Shown: positions 7,038-15,051, counted from the first letter of the stretch. The stretch is DNA of 40,356 bases from Microbacterium sp. (GCA_031277885.1 JAITLM010000171.1:1-40356); one strand, 5' to 3'. Notes: generated from the sequence alone by a model not told the origin. Numbers and translations: made by a program.

Positions 7038-8489
7038 ATGGTCACCGCAGACACGGCAGAAGAGGTCGACGCTCTCACGATCGGGCGCCGCATCCGGCAG
7101 CTCCGCACGGCGGCGGGGCTCACGCTCGAGCAGCTCGCAACGGCGATCGACCGGGCGCCGAGTCAGGTGTCCATGATCGAGACCGGCAAGCGCGAGCCGA
7201 AGCTCACCCAGCTGCAGCTGATCGCCCGCGCGCTCGATACGACAATCGATCAGATCCTCGCCGAGCAGCCCCTCGACGAGCGCGCCGCGATGGAGATCGC
7301 GGTCGAGCGCGCGATGAAGGGGCAGACGTTCCAGGCGCTCGGCATCGCGCCGTTCCGGATCTCGAAGACCGTTCCCGACGAGGCGCTGCGGGCGCTGCTC
7401 GCCCTGCATGGCGAGATCGACAAGCTCCGCGACGAGCGCGCGGCGACGCCGGAGGAGGCGCGCCGCGCGAACGTCGAGCTGCGCGACCTCATGCGCCGTC
7501 AGGACAACCACTTCGCGGATCTGGAGAGGAAGGCCGCGGAGATCCTCGCGGCGGTGCGCCATCCCGGCGGCCCGCTCACGCAGCGCAGCGCGAGCGACAT
7601 CGCCGCTCACCTCGGCTTCACGCTGCACTACGCGCCCGATCTGCCGCAGTCCACGCGCAGCGTCGCCGATCTCGCGCACGGGCGGCTCTACCTCTCCAGT
7701 CGCGTGCCGGGCAAGGGCGATGCCCGCACGGCCGTGCTGCAGGCGCTGTCCAGCCGGATCCTCGGCCATTCAGAACCGCGCAGCTACGCCGAGTTCCTGC
7801 GGCAGCGCGTGGAGACCAACTACCTCACGGGTGCGCTGCTGATGCCGGAGGAGCACCTCGTCCCGGTGCTGAAGGATGCGAAGGAGCGTCGCGCGATCTC
7901 GATCGAGGACCTTCGTGACGCGTACTCGGTGTCGTACGAGACCGCGGCGCACCGGTTCACGAACCTCGCCACCCGGCACCTGGACATCCCGGTGCACTTC
8001 CTCAAGGTGCACGAGTCCGGCACGATCACGAAGGCGTACGAGAACGACGACGTGAACTTCCCGACCGACCGGCTCGGATCCATCGAGGGGCAGATGTGCT
8101 GCCGCCGGTGGACCAGCCGGGTCGTGTTCGAGGAGGAGGACCGGTTCAACCCGTACTACCAGTACACCGACACGGGCAACGGGACGTACTGGTGCACCGC
8201 CCGTGTGGAGCCGTCGAGCGAGGGCCTGCACTCGGTGAGCGTGGGGGTGCGCTTCGACGACACGAAGTGGTTCATCGGGCGGGACACCCCCAACCGCGGC
8301 GTCTCGAAGCACTCGGTCGAGGTGTGCTGCCGGCGCGCTCCGGCCGATCTGGAGGAGCGTTGGCGCGAGCAGTCCTGGCCGAACGTGCGCACCCCGCGCA
8401 CCCTCCTGGCGACGCTGCCGACCGGAGCCTTCCCCGGCGTCGACACGACGGACGTGTACGAGTTCCTCGAGGCCCACGCCCCCGCCTGA
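7038..8489 (+). CDS. ramB: RamB-type regulator of acetate/short-chain acyl metabolism (XRE HTH + IrrE-like + C-terminal ligand domain)
   Basis: 483 residues. The ATG at 7038 starts MVTADTAEEVDALTIGRRIR just before the HTH; a farther upstream in-frame ATG at 6960 would run through the promoter region. Residues about 15-70 form an XRE helix-turn-helix (RQLRTAAGLTLEQLATAIDR then APSQVSMIETGKREPKL). A long helix follows, then an IrrE-like region (HGRLYLSSRVPGKGDA and NYLTGALLMPEEHLVPVLKD), then a C-terminal Cys/Trp-rich domain (MCCRRWTSRVVFEEEDRFNPYY, WCTARVEP, VEVCCRR) typical of the short-chain fatty acyl regulator family. RamB represses aceA and aceB in Corynebacterium when acetate is absent. 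Its position divergent from aceBA supports the same job here. It has several Cys residues that could bind a metal, not tested. Confidence 0.88.
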   Translation: MVTADTAEEVDALTIGRRIRQLRTAAGLTLEQLATAIDRAPSQVSMIETGKREPKLTQLQLIARALDTTIDQILAEQPLDERAAMEIAVERAMKGQTFQALGIAPFRISKTVPDEALRALLALHGEIDKLRDERAATPEEARRANVELRDLMRRQDNHFADLERKAAEILAAVRHPGGPLTQRSASDIAAHLGFTLHYAPDLPQSTRSVADLAHGRLYLSSRVPGKGDARTAVLQALSSRILGHSEPRSYAEFLRQRVETNYLTGALLMPEEHLVPVLKDAKERRAISIEDLRDAYSVSYETAAHRFTNLATRHLDIPVHFLKVHESGTITKAYENDDVNFPTDRLGSIEGQMCCRRWTSRVVFEEEDRFNPYYQYTDTGNGTYWCTARVEPSSEGLHSVSVGVRFDDTKWFIGRDTPNRGVSKHSVEVCCRRAPADLEERWREQSWPNVRTPRTLLATLPTGAFPGVDTTDVYEFLEAHAPA

Positions 8490-8503
8490 CCCCGCCCCAC
8501 TTG

Positions 8504-8621
8504 CGAGTCGTCCCCGCCCTGGCGTGCGCTCAGGGGGACGACTCGGATATGGGGGAGCCCTACCTCCGAGTCGTCCCCGTCGGCGGAGCCCCTGGCGTGC
8601 GCTCATGGGGACGACTCGGAG
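8504..8621. repeat. Two tandem palindromic elements with a shared loop sequence
   Basis: Copy 1 pairs CGAGTCGTCCCC (8504-8515) with GGGGACGACTCG (8534-8545). Copy 2 pairs CTCCGAGTCGTCCCC (8564-8578) with GGGGACGACTCGGAG (8607-8621). Both stems are perfect, and both loops hold the same 16 bases CCCTGGCGTGCGCTCA (8517-8532 and 8590-8605). The region lies between the convergent regulator gene and the 8659-9312 gene and has no open reading frame of its own. It may serve as a terminator, but the conserved loop argues for a mobile or REP-like element. Confidence 0.85.
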
Positions 8622-8658
8622 ATGGGGAGGGGGAGCGGGCGAAGGAGGCCGGGCGAAG

Positions 8659-9312
8659 TCAGGCGGCGTGCCAGCGCAGGCGGGAAGCGGCCTCGTCGAG
8701 GTCACGGCGGACGGTCTCGGCCTGCGCCACCGAGAGCAGTGCGACCAGGAGCGGCGACGTGCCGGGCCCCGGCGCCACCGCGTAGGCGAGGGCGCGGGAT
8801 CCGCCGTGCTCGTGGCTCAGCACGGCCCTTGTGGCCCTGCCCTCCGCGAGCGAGTACCAGGAGAACTCCCCGCCCGAGGCGAGCAGCACGGCGGCGGCCT
8901 CCGTGGCGCGGTCGAGGAGCGTGCGGGATCCTTCCCAGGGCACGAAATGGGCACCGTCGAGGCCCAGCCCCGTGGCGAGGTCCGCGCCGAGCCAGCGCTC
9001 ACGGCTCCGGTCGGCGGTGTCGTGCGCGAGCAGGGATCCGTAGGTGTGCAGCAGTCCGGCGTTGCCGATCGGCCAGGACGCCTCGAGTCCCGCCCGCTCG
9101 TGCAGCGCCTCGAACAGCGGCCGGGGGAGGAAGGGGTCCCCGGTGCGCGCGTCGATCGCGGAGGCGAGGCCCCAGCGATCGAAGTGGCCGGCTGTGCGAT
9201 CCGCGTCGATCGCCGCGGAGAGCCAGCCGACCGCGGCGAGCGTCTCGGAGGCCGCGCCCGGAACGGATTCCGCGGCGGTGGCCGCACGGTCCAGATCCTC
9301 GATGCCTCCCAT
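8659..9312 (-). CDS. Conserved actinobacterial protein of unknown function
   Basis: 217 residues. Codon use is like that of neighbouring real genes, and the conserved-looking core is WLSAAIDADRTAGHFDRWGL and SWPIGNAGLLHTYGSLLAH, with acidic and tryptophan-rich patches. No signal peptide, transmembrane segment, P-loop or metal triad was recognised. The sequence faintly resembles actinobacterial proteins labelled amino acid deaminase, but no catalytic motif supports that label, so it is not adopted. It starts with ATG at 9312 and lies 111 bp downstream of the TetR gene in the same direction, so the two may be co-transcribed. It ends 37 bp from the tandem palindromes. Confidence 0.6.
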   Translation of the reverse strand: MGGIEDLDRAATAAESVPGAASETLAAVGWLSAAIDADRTAGHFDRWGLASAIDARTGDPFLPRPLFEALHERAGLEASWPIGNAGLLHTYGSLLAHDTADRSRERWLGADLATGLGLDGAHFVPWEGSRTLLDRATEAAAVLLASGGEFSWYSLAEGRATRAVLSHEHGGSRALAYAVAPGPGTSPLLVALLSVAQAETVRRDLDEAASRLRWHAA

Positions 9313-9423
9313 GCGCCCACCCTACGCCGGTGCGCCGACCGCGGGCAGGCGGCCGCGAGCCGACGCCCGGCGCGGCAGGCGGTCGGGGCCACAGGGGCGG
9401 CGCCCCCGGGCGGGCGAGGCCGC

Positions 9424-9996
9424 TCAGCGGTGCGCGGTCAGCGCGCCCACGAGCGTCGCCAGGCCGAACTCGAACGCTTCGTCCACGTCGCCGCCGAGCC
9501 GGAACGCACCCGCCTGCTCCATGGTGCAGAAGCCGTGCGCCCATGCGGTCAGTGTGCGGGCGGCGGGGAGCGGATCCGACGGCGTCGTCGCCTGCACGGC
9601 GCTCAGCAGGGTGCGCGTGAGCGCGACCATGCCCTCGGACTGCGGCTCCGCACCCTCCGTACCCAGCGCGGCGCCCGCGAACAGCAGGGAGGACGCTCTC
9701 GGGGAGCGGGCGCTGAACGCCCGGAACGCCCGCGCGATCGCCGTGAGCATGGCGGCGGGATCGGTCGTGGACCCGGCCAGGGCCGCCACGTCCTCGTCGA
9801 GCTCCCTGGCGGCGTCGTCGGCGATGAGCCGCAGCAGGTCGTGCCGGTGGCCGACGTGCTTGTACAGGCTGGGCGGGCGCACCCCGACCACGGCGGCGAC
9901 TGCGCTGATCGTGACGGCGTCGATGCCCTCGTCCTCGGCGATCGCGCGCGCCGCGGTGGTGAGCGCGGCGCGGGTGACGCGTTGCGGTGCGGGCAT
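9424..9996 (-). CDS. TetR/AcrR family regulator
   Basis: 190 residues from the ATG at 9996; a longer in-frame start at 10071 would cover the operator and promoter. The N-terminal HTH is clear: LTTAARAIAEDEGIDAVTISAVAAVVGV then RPPSLYKHVGHRHDLLRLIADDAARELDEDV. The C-terminal half (LTAWAHGFCTMEQAGAFRLGGDVDEAFEFGLATL) resembles the TetR WHG-type ligand domain. It diverges from an MBL-fold hydrolase across 95 bp that hold a nested palindrome, so it very likely represses that gene and itself. The ligand is unknown. The 8659-9312 gene follows it. Confidence 0.85.
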   Translation of the reverse strand: MPAPQRVTRAALTTAARAIAEDEGIDAVTISAVAAVVGVRPPSLYKHVGHRHDLLRLIADDAARELDEDVAALAGSTTDPAAMLTAIARAFRAFSARSPRASSLLFAGAALGTEGAEPQSEGMVALTRTLLSAVQATTPSDPLPAARTLTAWAHGFCTMEQAGAFRLGGDVDEAFEFGLATLVGALTAHR

Positions 9997-10047
9997 CGGG
10001 ACCTCCTCCGCGGCGGCTGTTCGGGACGGCTGCCGCTCTTCGATCAT

Positions 10048-10090
10048 ATGGCTATTGACAGTAGCTATCATAGCTATATAACGTAGCCAT
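10048..10090. promoter_or_regulatory. Nested palindromic TetR operator with overlapping promoter
   Basis: Two concentric inverted repeats share the centre at 10069. The inner one is TAGCTATCATAGCTA (10062-10076). The outer half-sites are ATGGCTA (10048-10054) and TAGCCAT (10084-10090). Within the operator, TTGACA (10055-10060) and TATAAC (10077-10082), 16 bp apart, form a good plus-strand promoter. The start site would fall near 10089, giving a nearly leaderless message for the ATG at 10092. TetR binding would cover both promoter boxes. Confidence 0.8.
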
Positions 10091-10091
10091 C

Positions 10092-10790
10092 ATGAACGCA
10101 GAGCTCATCCGGATCGGCGACGACATCGTCGCCATGCATGCCGTCGTCACCGACGACGGCATCACGCTCATCGACGCGGGCCTGCCGGGCGACCGGCGGA
10201 TCCTGCAGCAGGCGCTCGCCGCCGCGGGCCGGCGCCCCGAGGACATCCGCGGCGTCGTCCTCACCCACGGCGACAGCGATCACATCGGCATCGCCGAGTG
10301 GCTGCGCACCGAGTACGACGTGCCGACGTTCGTGCACGAGGCCGACGCGGGGCGCGCGAAGGGGGAGAAGACGCCGGGGGCCTCGGGCGGCGCCATGCGG
10401 CTCGGTCCGACGCTGCAGTTCTTCGCCGCGGCGCTGCGTCGCGGCGGGATGCGCACGAAGCACCTCGGCGCGGTGCGCACGATGCGGGACGGGGATGTGC
10501 TGGATCTGCCCGGAGCGCCGGAGATCATCGGCCTGCCCGGTCATTCGCCCGGATCCGTCGCCATCCGCGTCCCCGCGGTCGACGCGATCTTCGTCGGCGA
10601 CGCGCTCACCACCCGGCACGTGCTGAACGGATCCACCGACGTGCAGCTCGGTCCGTTCAGTGACGCCCCGGAGCAGACGCCGGAGAGTCTCGAGCGTCTG
10701 CGCGACCTGCCAGAGCGCTCGATCGTCGTCGGGCACGGCCCGATCTTCCGCGGCACCGCGGCGGAGATGATCGCGGCGCGCAAGCCCTGA
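10092..10790 (+). CDS. MBL-fold metallo-hydrolase
   Basis: 232 residues. It carries the metallo-beta-lactamase fold landmarks: GITLIDAGLPGD near residue 23, the metal site LTHGDSDHIG with His59, Asp61, Asp63 and His64, PGHSPGSVAI, a bridging Asp in FVGDAL, and a terminal His in VVGHGPIF. The usual HxHxDH here reads HxDxDH, a substitution in the first metal site that is seen in some small family branches. It is a cytosolic protein without a signal peptide and could be a lactonase, thioesterase or glyoxalase-like hydrolase; no specific substrate is supported. It is under direct control of the divergent TetR through the nested operator. Confidence 0.85.
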   Translation: MNAELIRIGDDIVAMHAVVTDDGITLIDAGLPGDRRILQQALAAAGRRPEDIRGVVLTHGDSDHIGIAEWLRTEYDVPTFVHEADAGRAKGEKTPGASGGAMRLGPTLQFFAAALRRGGMRTKHLGAVRTMRDGDVLDLPGAPEIIGLPGHSPGSVAIRVPAVDAIFVGDALTTRHVLNGSTDVQLGPFSDAPEQTPESLERLRDLPERSIVVGHGPIFRGTAAEMIAARKP

Positions 10791-10859
10791 CGCATGACGT
10801 CGGACGGGCGAAACGCGATCCCCCGCGCCCCTAGACTGGCCGCACCCGGGGGGGTATGC

Positions 10860-11122
10860 ATGGAAGTCGTTTCTCAAGAGCCGTTGCCGCCGTTCGTCTC
10901 CGTGCCGGCCGAGCCCAGCGATGACCATCGGATGCGCATCGATATCCGGCGCCTTGCGAACGGGCAGAAGGCCATCGTCGTCTGCTCGGCGCTCGATCGC
11001 CTGCTCCGCGGAGCGGGTGCGGACGCCCCGATGGGTTCATCGTCGTCGGCGATTTCGGCGAAGCGGTCGGCGATTGGTGGGTTGATCGGTGGATGGATAT
11101 GACGGGAGAGGTCGCGAGATGA
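10860..11122 (+). pseudogene. Remnant: 5' part of an SAV_915-family gene joined to the 3' end of another gene
   Basis: The frame from ATG 10860 encodes MEVVSQEPLPPFVSVPAEPS, then MRIDIRRLANGQKAIVVCSALDRLLRGAGADAP, which matches the SAV_915-family protein at 39621-39965 (PPFLYLPV, RRIPDGRQALIAFTALDR, GCGLEQPW). The similarity stops near 11030. Beyond that the SAV_915 frame gives low-complexity sequence and stops at 11102. Another frame opens at 11030 as DGFIVVGDFGEAVGDWWVDR and stops with TGA at 11120-11122, overlapping the next start as ATGA. That overlap suggests the second piece is the true 3' end of a gene that preceded 11119. A deletion that removed the SAV_915 end and most of the downstream genes explains this. 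A -10-like TAGACT lies at 10832-10837. Confidence 0.65.
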
Positions 11123-11972
11123 AGCGTGCTTCGGCGACCGATACCGGCGCGGAACACGCACGCTCTGTGCGGCGCCATGAGTACATCGGCGTGGCGGTGC
11201 TCAACGACGTGCTCCCGGAGAAGCCGACAGGCCCGTCGAGTCGGGCGGCGTTGCTGGGTGTGCTGTTCTTCGTTTTCTGCGGCATCTACTTCCTCGTACA
11301 GGGGAACGCACACGTGGCGGTAGTCGGCGTGGCCAGCTTCGTGGCAGCGGCGCTGGACGAAGCGGTGCGCCGGGCGGACGGCGCGATGAACAGCGGCAAG
11401 ATCGACGCGCTGACCCGTCAGGGCGAGATCTGGAGCCGGTCGACGCTGCGGTCCTCCTGGGTCGGTATCTCACTTCTCGTCGTCGGGCTGGCAGGTGGCA
11501 TCGCGTTCGTTTCGGCCTTGGGCACCATCGCTATTCCGGCTTCCAGCGTCGCAACTTCATGTTCTTCGGCGCTGTATTCGTCTACATGATCGCCCGGGGG
11601 GCTTGGGCAACTGTCCGCCCCTTCTTCTCAATCGGTGTCATCGTGTCGCGGACCGGCGTGACGATCACGAAACGGGTCGGACGCCGGCGTGAGTTCGCGT
11701 GGTCGGAGTTGGCATACGCGTCGGCGTCGTCGAAGCGGTTCGGGGTGGCGACGAAGGCGGGTGAGGTGCTCGCGTGGAATGCGCGGTGGTTGCGGAGCGA
11801 TCCGACGCTGGTGGCGGAGATCGTCGCGCAGTGCATCGAGGATCCGGCCGCGCGTGCGCGGCTGGGCGACGAGACGGTCGATGTCATGCTCGCGCAGGAG
11901 CGGTGGAACCATCGCTACGACCCGGCGTCGCGATTCTCGGCTCGAGGCGCAGAGGACGGCGTCGCGCGCTGA
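11119..11972 (+). pseudogene. Frameshifted membrane protein, paralogue of the 37327-38172 protein
   Basis: Frame 1 runs from ATG 11119 (MKRASATDTGAEHARSVRRH) through RAALLGVLFFVFCGIYFLVQ and WVGISLLVVGLAGGIAFVSAL, then loses sense and stops at 11589. The continuation is in another frame: FMFFGAVFVYMIARGAWATV, then VIVSRTGVTITKRV, and on to a stop at 11972. Joined, the product would be about 284 residues with hydrophobic segments followed by a soluble domain. The paralogue is 281 residues with the same plan, and local matches include RSPALLGIALIFLGCVYVA against SRAALLGVLFFVFCGIYFL. The shift lies roughly between 11510 and 11558. It could be a real mutation or a sequencing error. Base composition is somewhat less GC-rich than neighbours. 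Confidence 0.7.
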
Positions 11973-12012
11973 GCCGTTCCCGCCGGGGCGGCGCGCCCTC
12001 AGCACAGCGCAC

Positions 12013-12031
12013 AGTCGGCGCGCAGCCGACT
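12013..12031. terminator. Short hairpin between convergent genes
   Basis: AGTCGGC (12013-12019) pairs with GCCGACT (12025-12031) over a 5-nt loop. It lies between the membrane-protein remnant ending at 11972 and the PucR-family gene ending at 12031. There is no T-run, so termination is only probable. Confidence 0.4.
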
Positions 12032-13524
12032 CAGTCGCCGGCCGTCCGCAGCGCCGCCCAGAGCTCGGCGCGGGCCGGGAAGGATCCGAGATCCGCGCCG
12101 AGGATCGACGCCGCCTGGGCGATCCGGGTGCGCAGCGTGTGCCGGTGCACGCCGAGCGCGGCCGCCGCGGGCTCCAGGCGGGTGTCGTGCTCGAGCCAGA
12201 CCCGCAGCGACCGCTCCAGCTCGGCGCCCTCCTGCGCGTCGTGCTGGCGGAGGGGTGCCAGCAGGGACTCGGCGATCAGGCGCGCCTCGTCCGTCGCGAA
12301 GGCGGCGAGCACGCTCGACTCCGCGCTGTCGGCATAGCGGGTGACCGCATCGCCGGCTCGGCGCAGCGCGGTGAGCGCCTGCGCGTGGGCGCGGGAGAAG
12401 CCGCTGTACTCCTCGGGCGCCGACACTCCGATGCGCACCTCGGCGCGCGCGGCGATCTCGTCCAGCACTCCGGCGTCCGCGACGCTTAGGCACATCACGA
12501 GCCCGTCCTCCGACTCGGCGAGGAACGCGGCCGGTGCCGCGTCGCCCTGCTGCCTCTCCCACCATTCGACGACGGCGCCCTGACGCGGTCCTGCGGCGAC
12601 GGCGACCACCACCGGCGCCGGCGGCAGCGCGCCCAGCACCCGACGAGCCAGGGCCGGATCGTCGGCGAGCAGCGAGGCGAGCAGCTGGCTGTGCAGTCGT
12701 CGCCTGCTCCGGGCGAGTTGCTCGCTCTGCTCGAGGGAGAGCCCCGCCATCGCGATGACGGAGGTCACCACGGCGCGGGTCTCCGGATCCAGGGTGCCGC
12801 TCGCGATCGCGACGACCCCGCGCAGGTGCCCCGCGCGCCCCACGGTGAGCAGCGTGTGCGCCGCCTCCCCGTCCTGCACCACCCTGTTCGCCGAGCCGCC
12901 GCGGGCGAGGAGATCCGCCGCCGCGACAGCGACGACGGGCGAGGCCCCGCCCGAGGGGTGCTCGTGCACGAGCTGCCCCGAGGCGTCGTACATGCCGACG
13001 CGGCAGCCGAGCCGGCGGGACAGCTCGGTGAGCGTGGACTCCAGCCCGTGCGGGCGGAGCGCCGCGACAGACAGGGCGCGCTGGGTCTCCAGTGCCCACG
13101 TGCGCCGGGCGTAGGCCTGTGCGGCGATGGCCTCGGAGTGCGCCCGCGCGACCGCGATGAACGGCGTGCCGTAGGGAACCTCGAACAGCGGCAGGCCGGT
13201 CTGCGCGCAGGCGGTGGAGAGGTCCGCCGGGATCCCGCTGCGGTGCACCTCGGTCCCGAAGCCCAGCGCCACGACGCCGCGGTCGACGAGCCGCTGCACG
13301 TAGGCGCGGGTGCCTGCGGGGTCGTCATCGGCGAACTGCGTTCCGGTCGTCAGCAGGGCGAGGTCCTCGGCGAGGAAGGGGGTGGGATCCGTGAGGTCGG
13401 AGTTGTGCACCCAGCGCAGCGGGAGGTCCAGGGATCCGGCAGGCAGCGCCGCCTCGGATCCGACCAGCCGCAGATGCAGATCGCGGCGGCCGAGCAGGGT
13501 GCGCAGCGTGGGCTGCTGGTCCAT
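12031..13524 (-). CDS. PucR-family transcriptional regulator, probably of the GABA/putrescine genes
   Basis: 497 residues from ATG 13524. The N-terminal half is a PucR-type sensor domain: LLGRRDLHLRLVGSE, RWVHNSDLTDPTPFLAEDLALLTTG, then FGTEVHRSGIPADL and GLPLFEVPYGTPFI. The middle has a GAF-like region with CRVGMYDASGQLVHEH. The C-terminus has the PucR helix-turn-helix LEPAAAALGVHRHTLRTRIAQAASILG. PucR proteins control purine, GABA or amine degradation. Here it is divergent from gabT with 111 bp between starts, which makes it the likely regulator of the 13.6-22.0 kb putrescine/GABA genes. Activator or repressor cannot be told from sequence. The same frame stays open far upstream of 13524 only because of GC bias. 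Confidence 0.88.
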   Translation of the reverse strand: MDQQPTLRTLLGRRDLHLRLVGSEAALPAGSLDLPLRWVHNSDLTDPTPFLAEDLALLTTGTQFADDDPAGTRAYVQRLVDRGVVALGFGTEVHRSGIPADLSTACAQTGLPLFEVPYGTPFIAVARAHSEAIAAQAYARRTWALETQRALSVAALRPHGLESTLTELSRRLGCRVGMYDASGQLVHEHPSGGASPVVAVAAADLLARGGSANRVVQDGEAAHTLLTVGRAGHLRGVVAIASGTLDPETRAVVTSVIAMAGLSLEQSEQLARSRRRLHSQLLASLLADDPALARRVLGALPPAPVVVAVAAGPRQGAVVEWWERQQGDAAPAAFLAESEDGLVMCLSVADAGVLDEIAARAEVRIGVSAPEEYSGFSRAHAQALTALRRAGDAVTRYADSAESSVLAAFATDEARLIAESLLAPLRQHDAQEGAELERSLRVWLEHDTRLEPAAAALGVHRHTLRTRIAQAASILGADLGSFPARAELWAALRTAGD

Positions 13525-13622
13525 GGCGGGGCTCCTTCGCAGCCGATCGCGGCGTGGCCGCATCGGCGAAATCGTGATCCAGATTGTACGCCACGGCGAA
13601 TGCTGCCGGGCGGCGACCTCCG

Positions 13623-13628
13623 TAGTCT
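13623..13628 (+). promoter_or_regulatory. Possible -10 box of gabT, leaderless transcript
   Basis: TAGTCT sits 8 bases before the gabT ATG at 13636, the right distance for transcription to begin at or next to the A of the start codon. No clear -35 is seen, which would fit an activated promoter, and no Shine-Dalgarno is present. Inferred from spacing only. Confidence 0.35.
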
Positions 13629-13635
13629 CGACGCC

Positions 13636-14997
13636 ATGAGCACCATCGACGCGCAGGCAGACACGCTTCCCCTCGGCGGCCCCTCCCTTCCCCAGGAGCG
13701 CCGCCTCGTCACCGAGCTCCCCGGCCCGCGCTCGGCCGAGATCCTCGCCCGCAAGGCTTCGGCCGTTCCCGCCGGAGTGGGGCACACCGTGCCCGTCGCG
13801 GCGGTCGCCGCGGGCGGTGGCGTCGTCGTCGACGCCGACGGCAACTCGCTCATCGACCTGGGATCCGGCATCGCCGTGACCACGGTCGGCAGCGCGCACC
13901 CCAAGGTCGCCGCGGCCATCGCCGCGCAGGCCGCGCAGTTCACCCACACCTGCTTCATGATCTCCCCGTACGAGTCCTACGTGGAGGTGGCCGAGGCCCT
14001 CAACCGGCTCACCCCCGGCGACTTCGCCAAGAAGAGCGCCCTGTTCAACTCGGGCGCCGAGGCGGTCGAGAACGCGATCAAGATCGCCCGCAAGCACACC
14101 GGCCGCCAGGCCGTCGTCGCCTTCGACCACGGCTACCACGGCCGCACCAACCTGACCATGGCGCTCACCGCCAAGGCCATGCCCTACAAGAGCGGCTTCG
14201 GTCCGTTCGCCCCCGAGGTGTACCGCGCGCAGGCCTCCTACCCGTTCCGCGACGGCCTGTCCGGCGCCGAAGCGGCGGCCCGCACGATCCTCCAGCTCGA
14301 GAAGCAGATCGGCGCCGACAACCTGGCCGCCGTCATCATCGAGCCCATCCAGGGCGAGGGCGGCTTCATCGTCCCGGCCGACGGCTACCTGCCCGCGATC
14401 GTGGAGTGGTGCCGTGCGAACGGCGTCGTCTTCATCGCCGACGAGGTGCAGACCGGCTTCGGCCGCACCGGCGCGATGTTCGCGAGCGAGATCTTCGGCA
14501 TCGAGCCCGATCTCATCACCACGGCCAAGGGCATCGCCGGCGGCATGCCGCTGGCCGCCGTCACCGGCCGCGCCGAGATCATGGACGCCTCGCACTCGGG
14601 CGGCCTCGGCGGGACCTACGGCGGCAACCCGGTGGCCTGCGCCGCCGCGCTCGCCGCGATCGACGCCTACGAGACCGAGGGCCTGCTGGAGCGCGCCACC
14701 GAGATCGGCGCGCTGCTCAAGGACCGCCTCGCCGCGATCCAGGCCGCCGACCCGCGCGTGGGCGACATCCGCGGCCACGGCGCCATGATCGCCGCCGAGT
14801 TCGTGGACCCCGCCACCGGAGCCCCGGACGCCGCGCTCACCGGTGCCGTCGCGAAGGCCGCGATCGCCCAGGGCGTCATCGTCCTCACCTGCGGCACGTT
14901 CGGCAACGTGATCCGCTTCCTCCCGCCGCTGACGATCGGCGACGACCTCCTCAACGAGGGTCTCGACGTCATCGCCGAAGCCCTCGCGGCCCACTGA
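13636..14997 (+). CDS. gabT: 4-aminobutyrate-2-oxoglutarate transaminase
   Basis: 453 residues, a class III PLP aminotransferase of usual length. It moves the amino group of GABA to 2-oxoglutarate, giving succinate semialdehyde and glutamate. Seen in the sequence: LFNSGAEAVENAIKIARKHTGR (PLP phosphate site, residues 137-158), FDHGYHGRTNLTMALTAK, VIIEPIQGEGGF, VFIADEVQTGFGRTG with Asp269 that contacts the PLP nitrogen, and the Schiff-base Lys298 in TTAKGIAGGMPLAAV. These match the GabT branch rather than ornithine transaminase. It diverges from the PucR regulator. A strong hairpin with a T-run follows, so it may be transcribed separately from the putrescine oxidase group. Substrate preference is inferred from family and from the neighbouring semialdehyde dehydrogenases. 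Confidence 0.92.
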   Translation: MSTIDAQADTLPLGGPSLPQERRLVTELPGPRSAEILARKASAVPAGVGHTVPVAAVAAGGGVVVDADGNSLIDLGSGIAVTTVGSAHPKVAAAIAAQAAQFTHTCFMISPYESYVEVAEALNRLTPGDFAKKSALFNSGAEAVENAIKIARKHTGRQAVVAFDHGYHGRTNLTMALTAKAMPYKSGFGPFAPEVYRAQASYPFRDGLSGAEAAARTILQLEKQIGADNLAAVIIEPIQGEGGFIVPADGYLPAIVEWCRANGVVFIADEVQTGFGRTGAMFASEIFGIEPDLITTAKGIAGGMPLAAVTGRAEIMDASHSGGLGGTYGGNPVACAAALAAIDAYETEGLLERATEIGALLKDRLAAIQAADPRVGDIRGHGAMIAAEFVDPATGAPDAALTGAVAKAAIAQGVIVLTCGTFGNVIRFLPPLTIGDDLLNEGLDVIAEALAAH

Positions 14998-15002
14998 GAC
15001 GT

Positions 15003-15051
15003 CCGGGCGCGATCGGGATCGGGGGATGCTGGATCGCGCCCGGCAACTTTT
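15003..15051 (+). terminator. Rho-independent terminator after gabT
   Basis: A perfect 12-bp stem pairs CCGGGCGCGATC (15003-15014) with GATCGCGCCCGG (15032-15043) over a 17-nt loop, followed by CAACTTTT ending at 15051. It starts 5 bp after the gabT stop. This separates gabT from the downstream putrescine oxidase operon, at least partly. Confidence 0.8.

Noticed and set aside
11500..11600. Programmed frameshift in the membrane-protein remnant
   Set aside because: No slippery heptamer or following pseudoknot was seen, and the upstream gene is also broken, so decay or a sequencing error is simpler.
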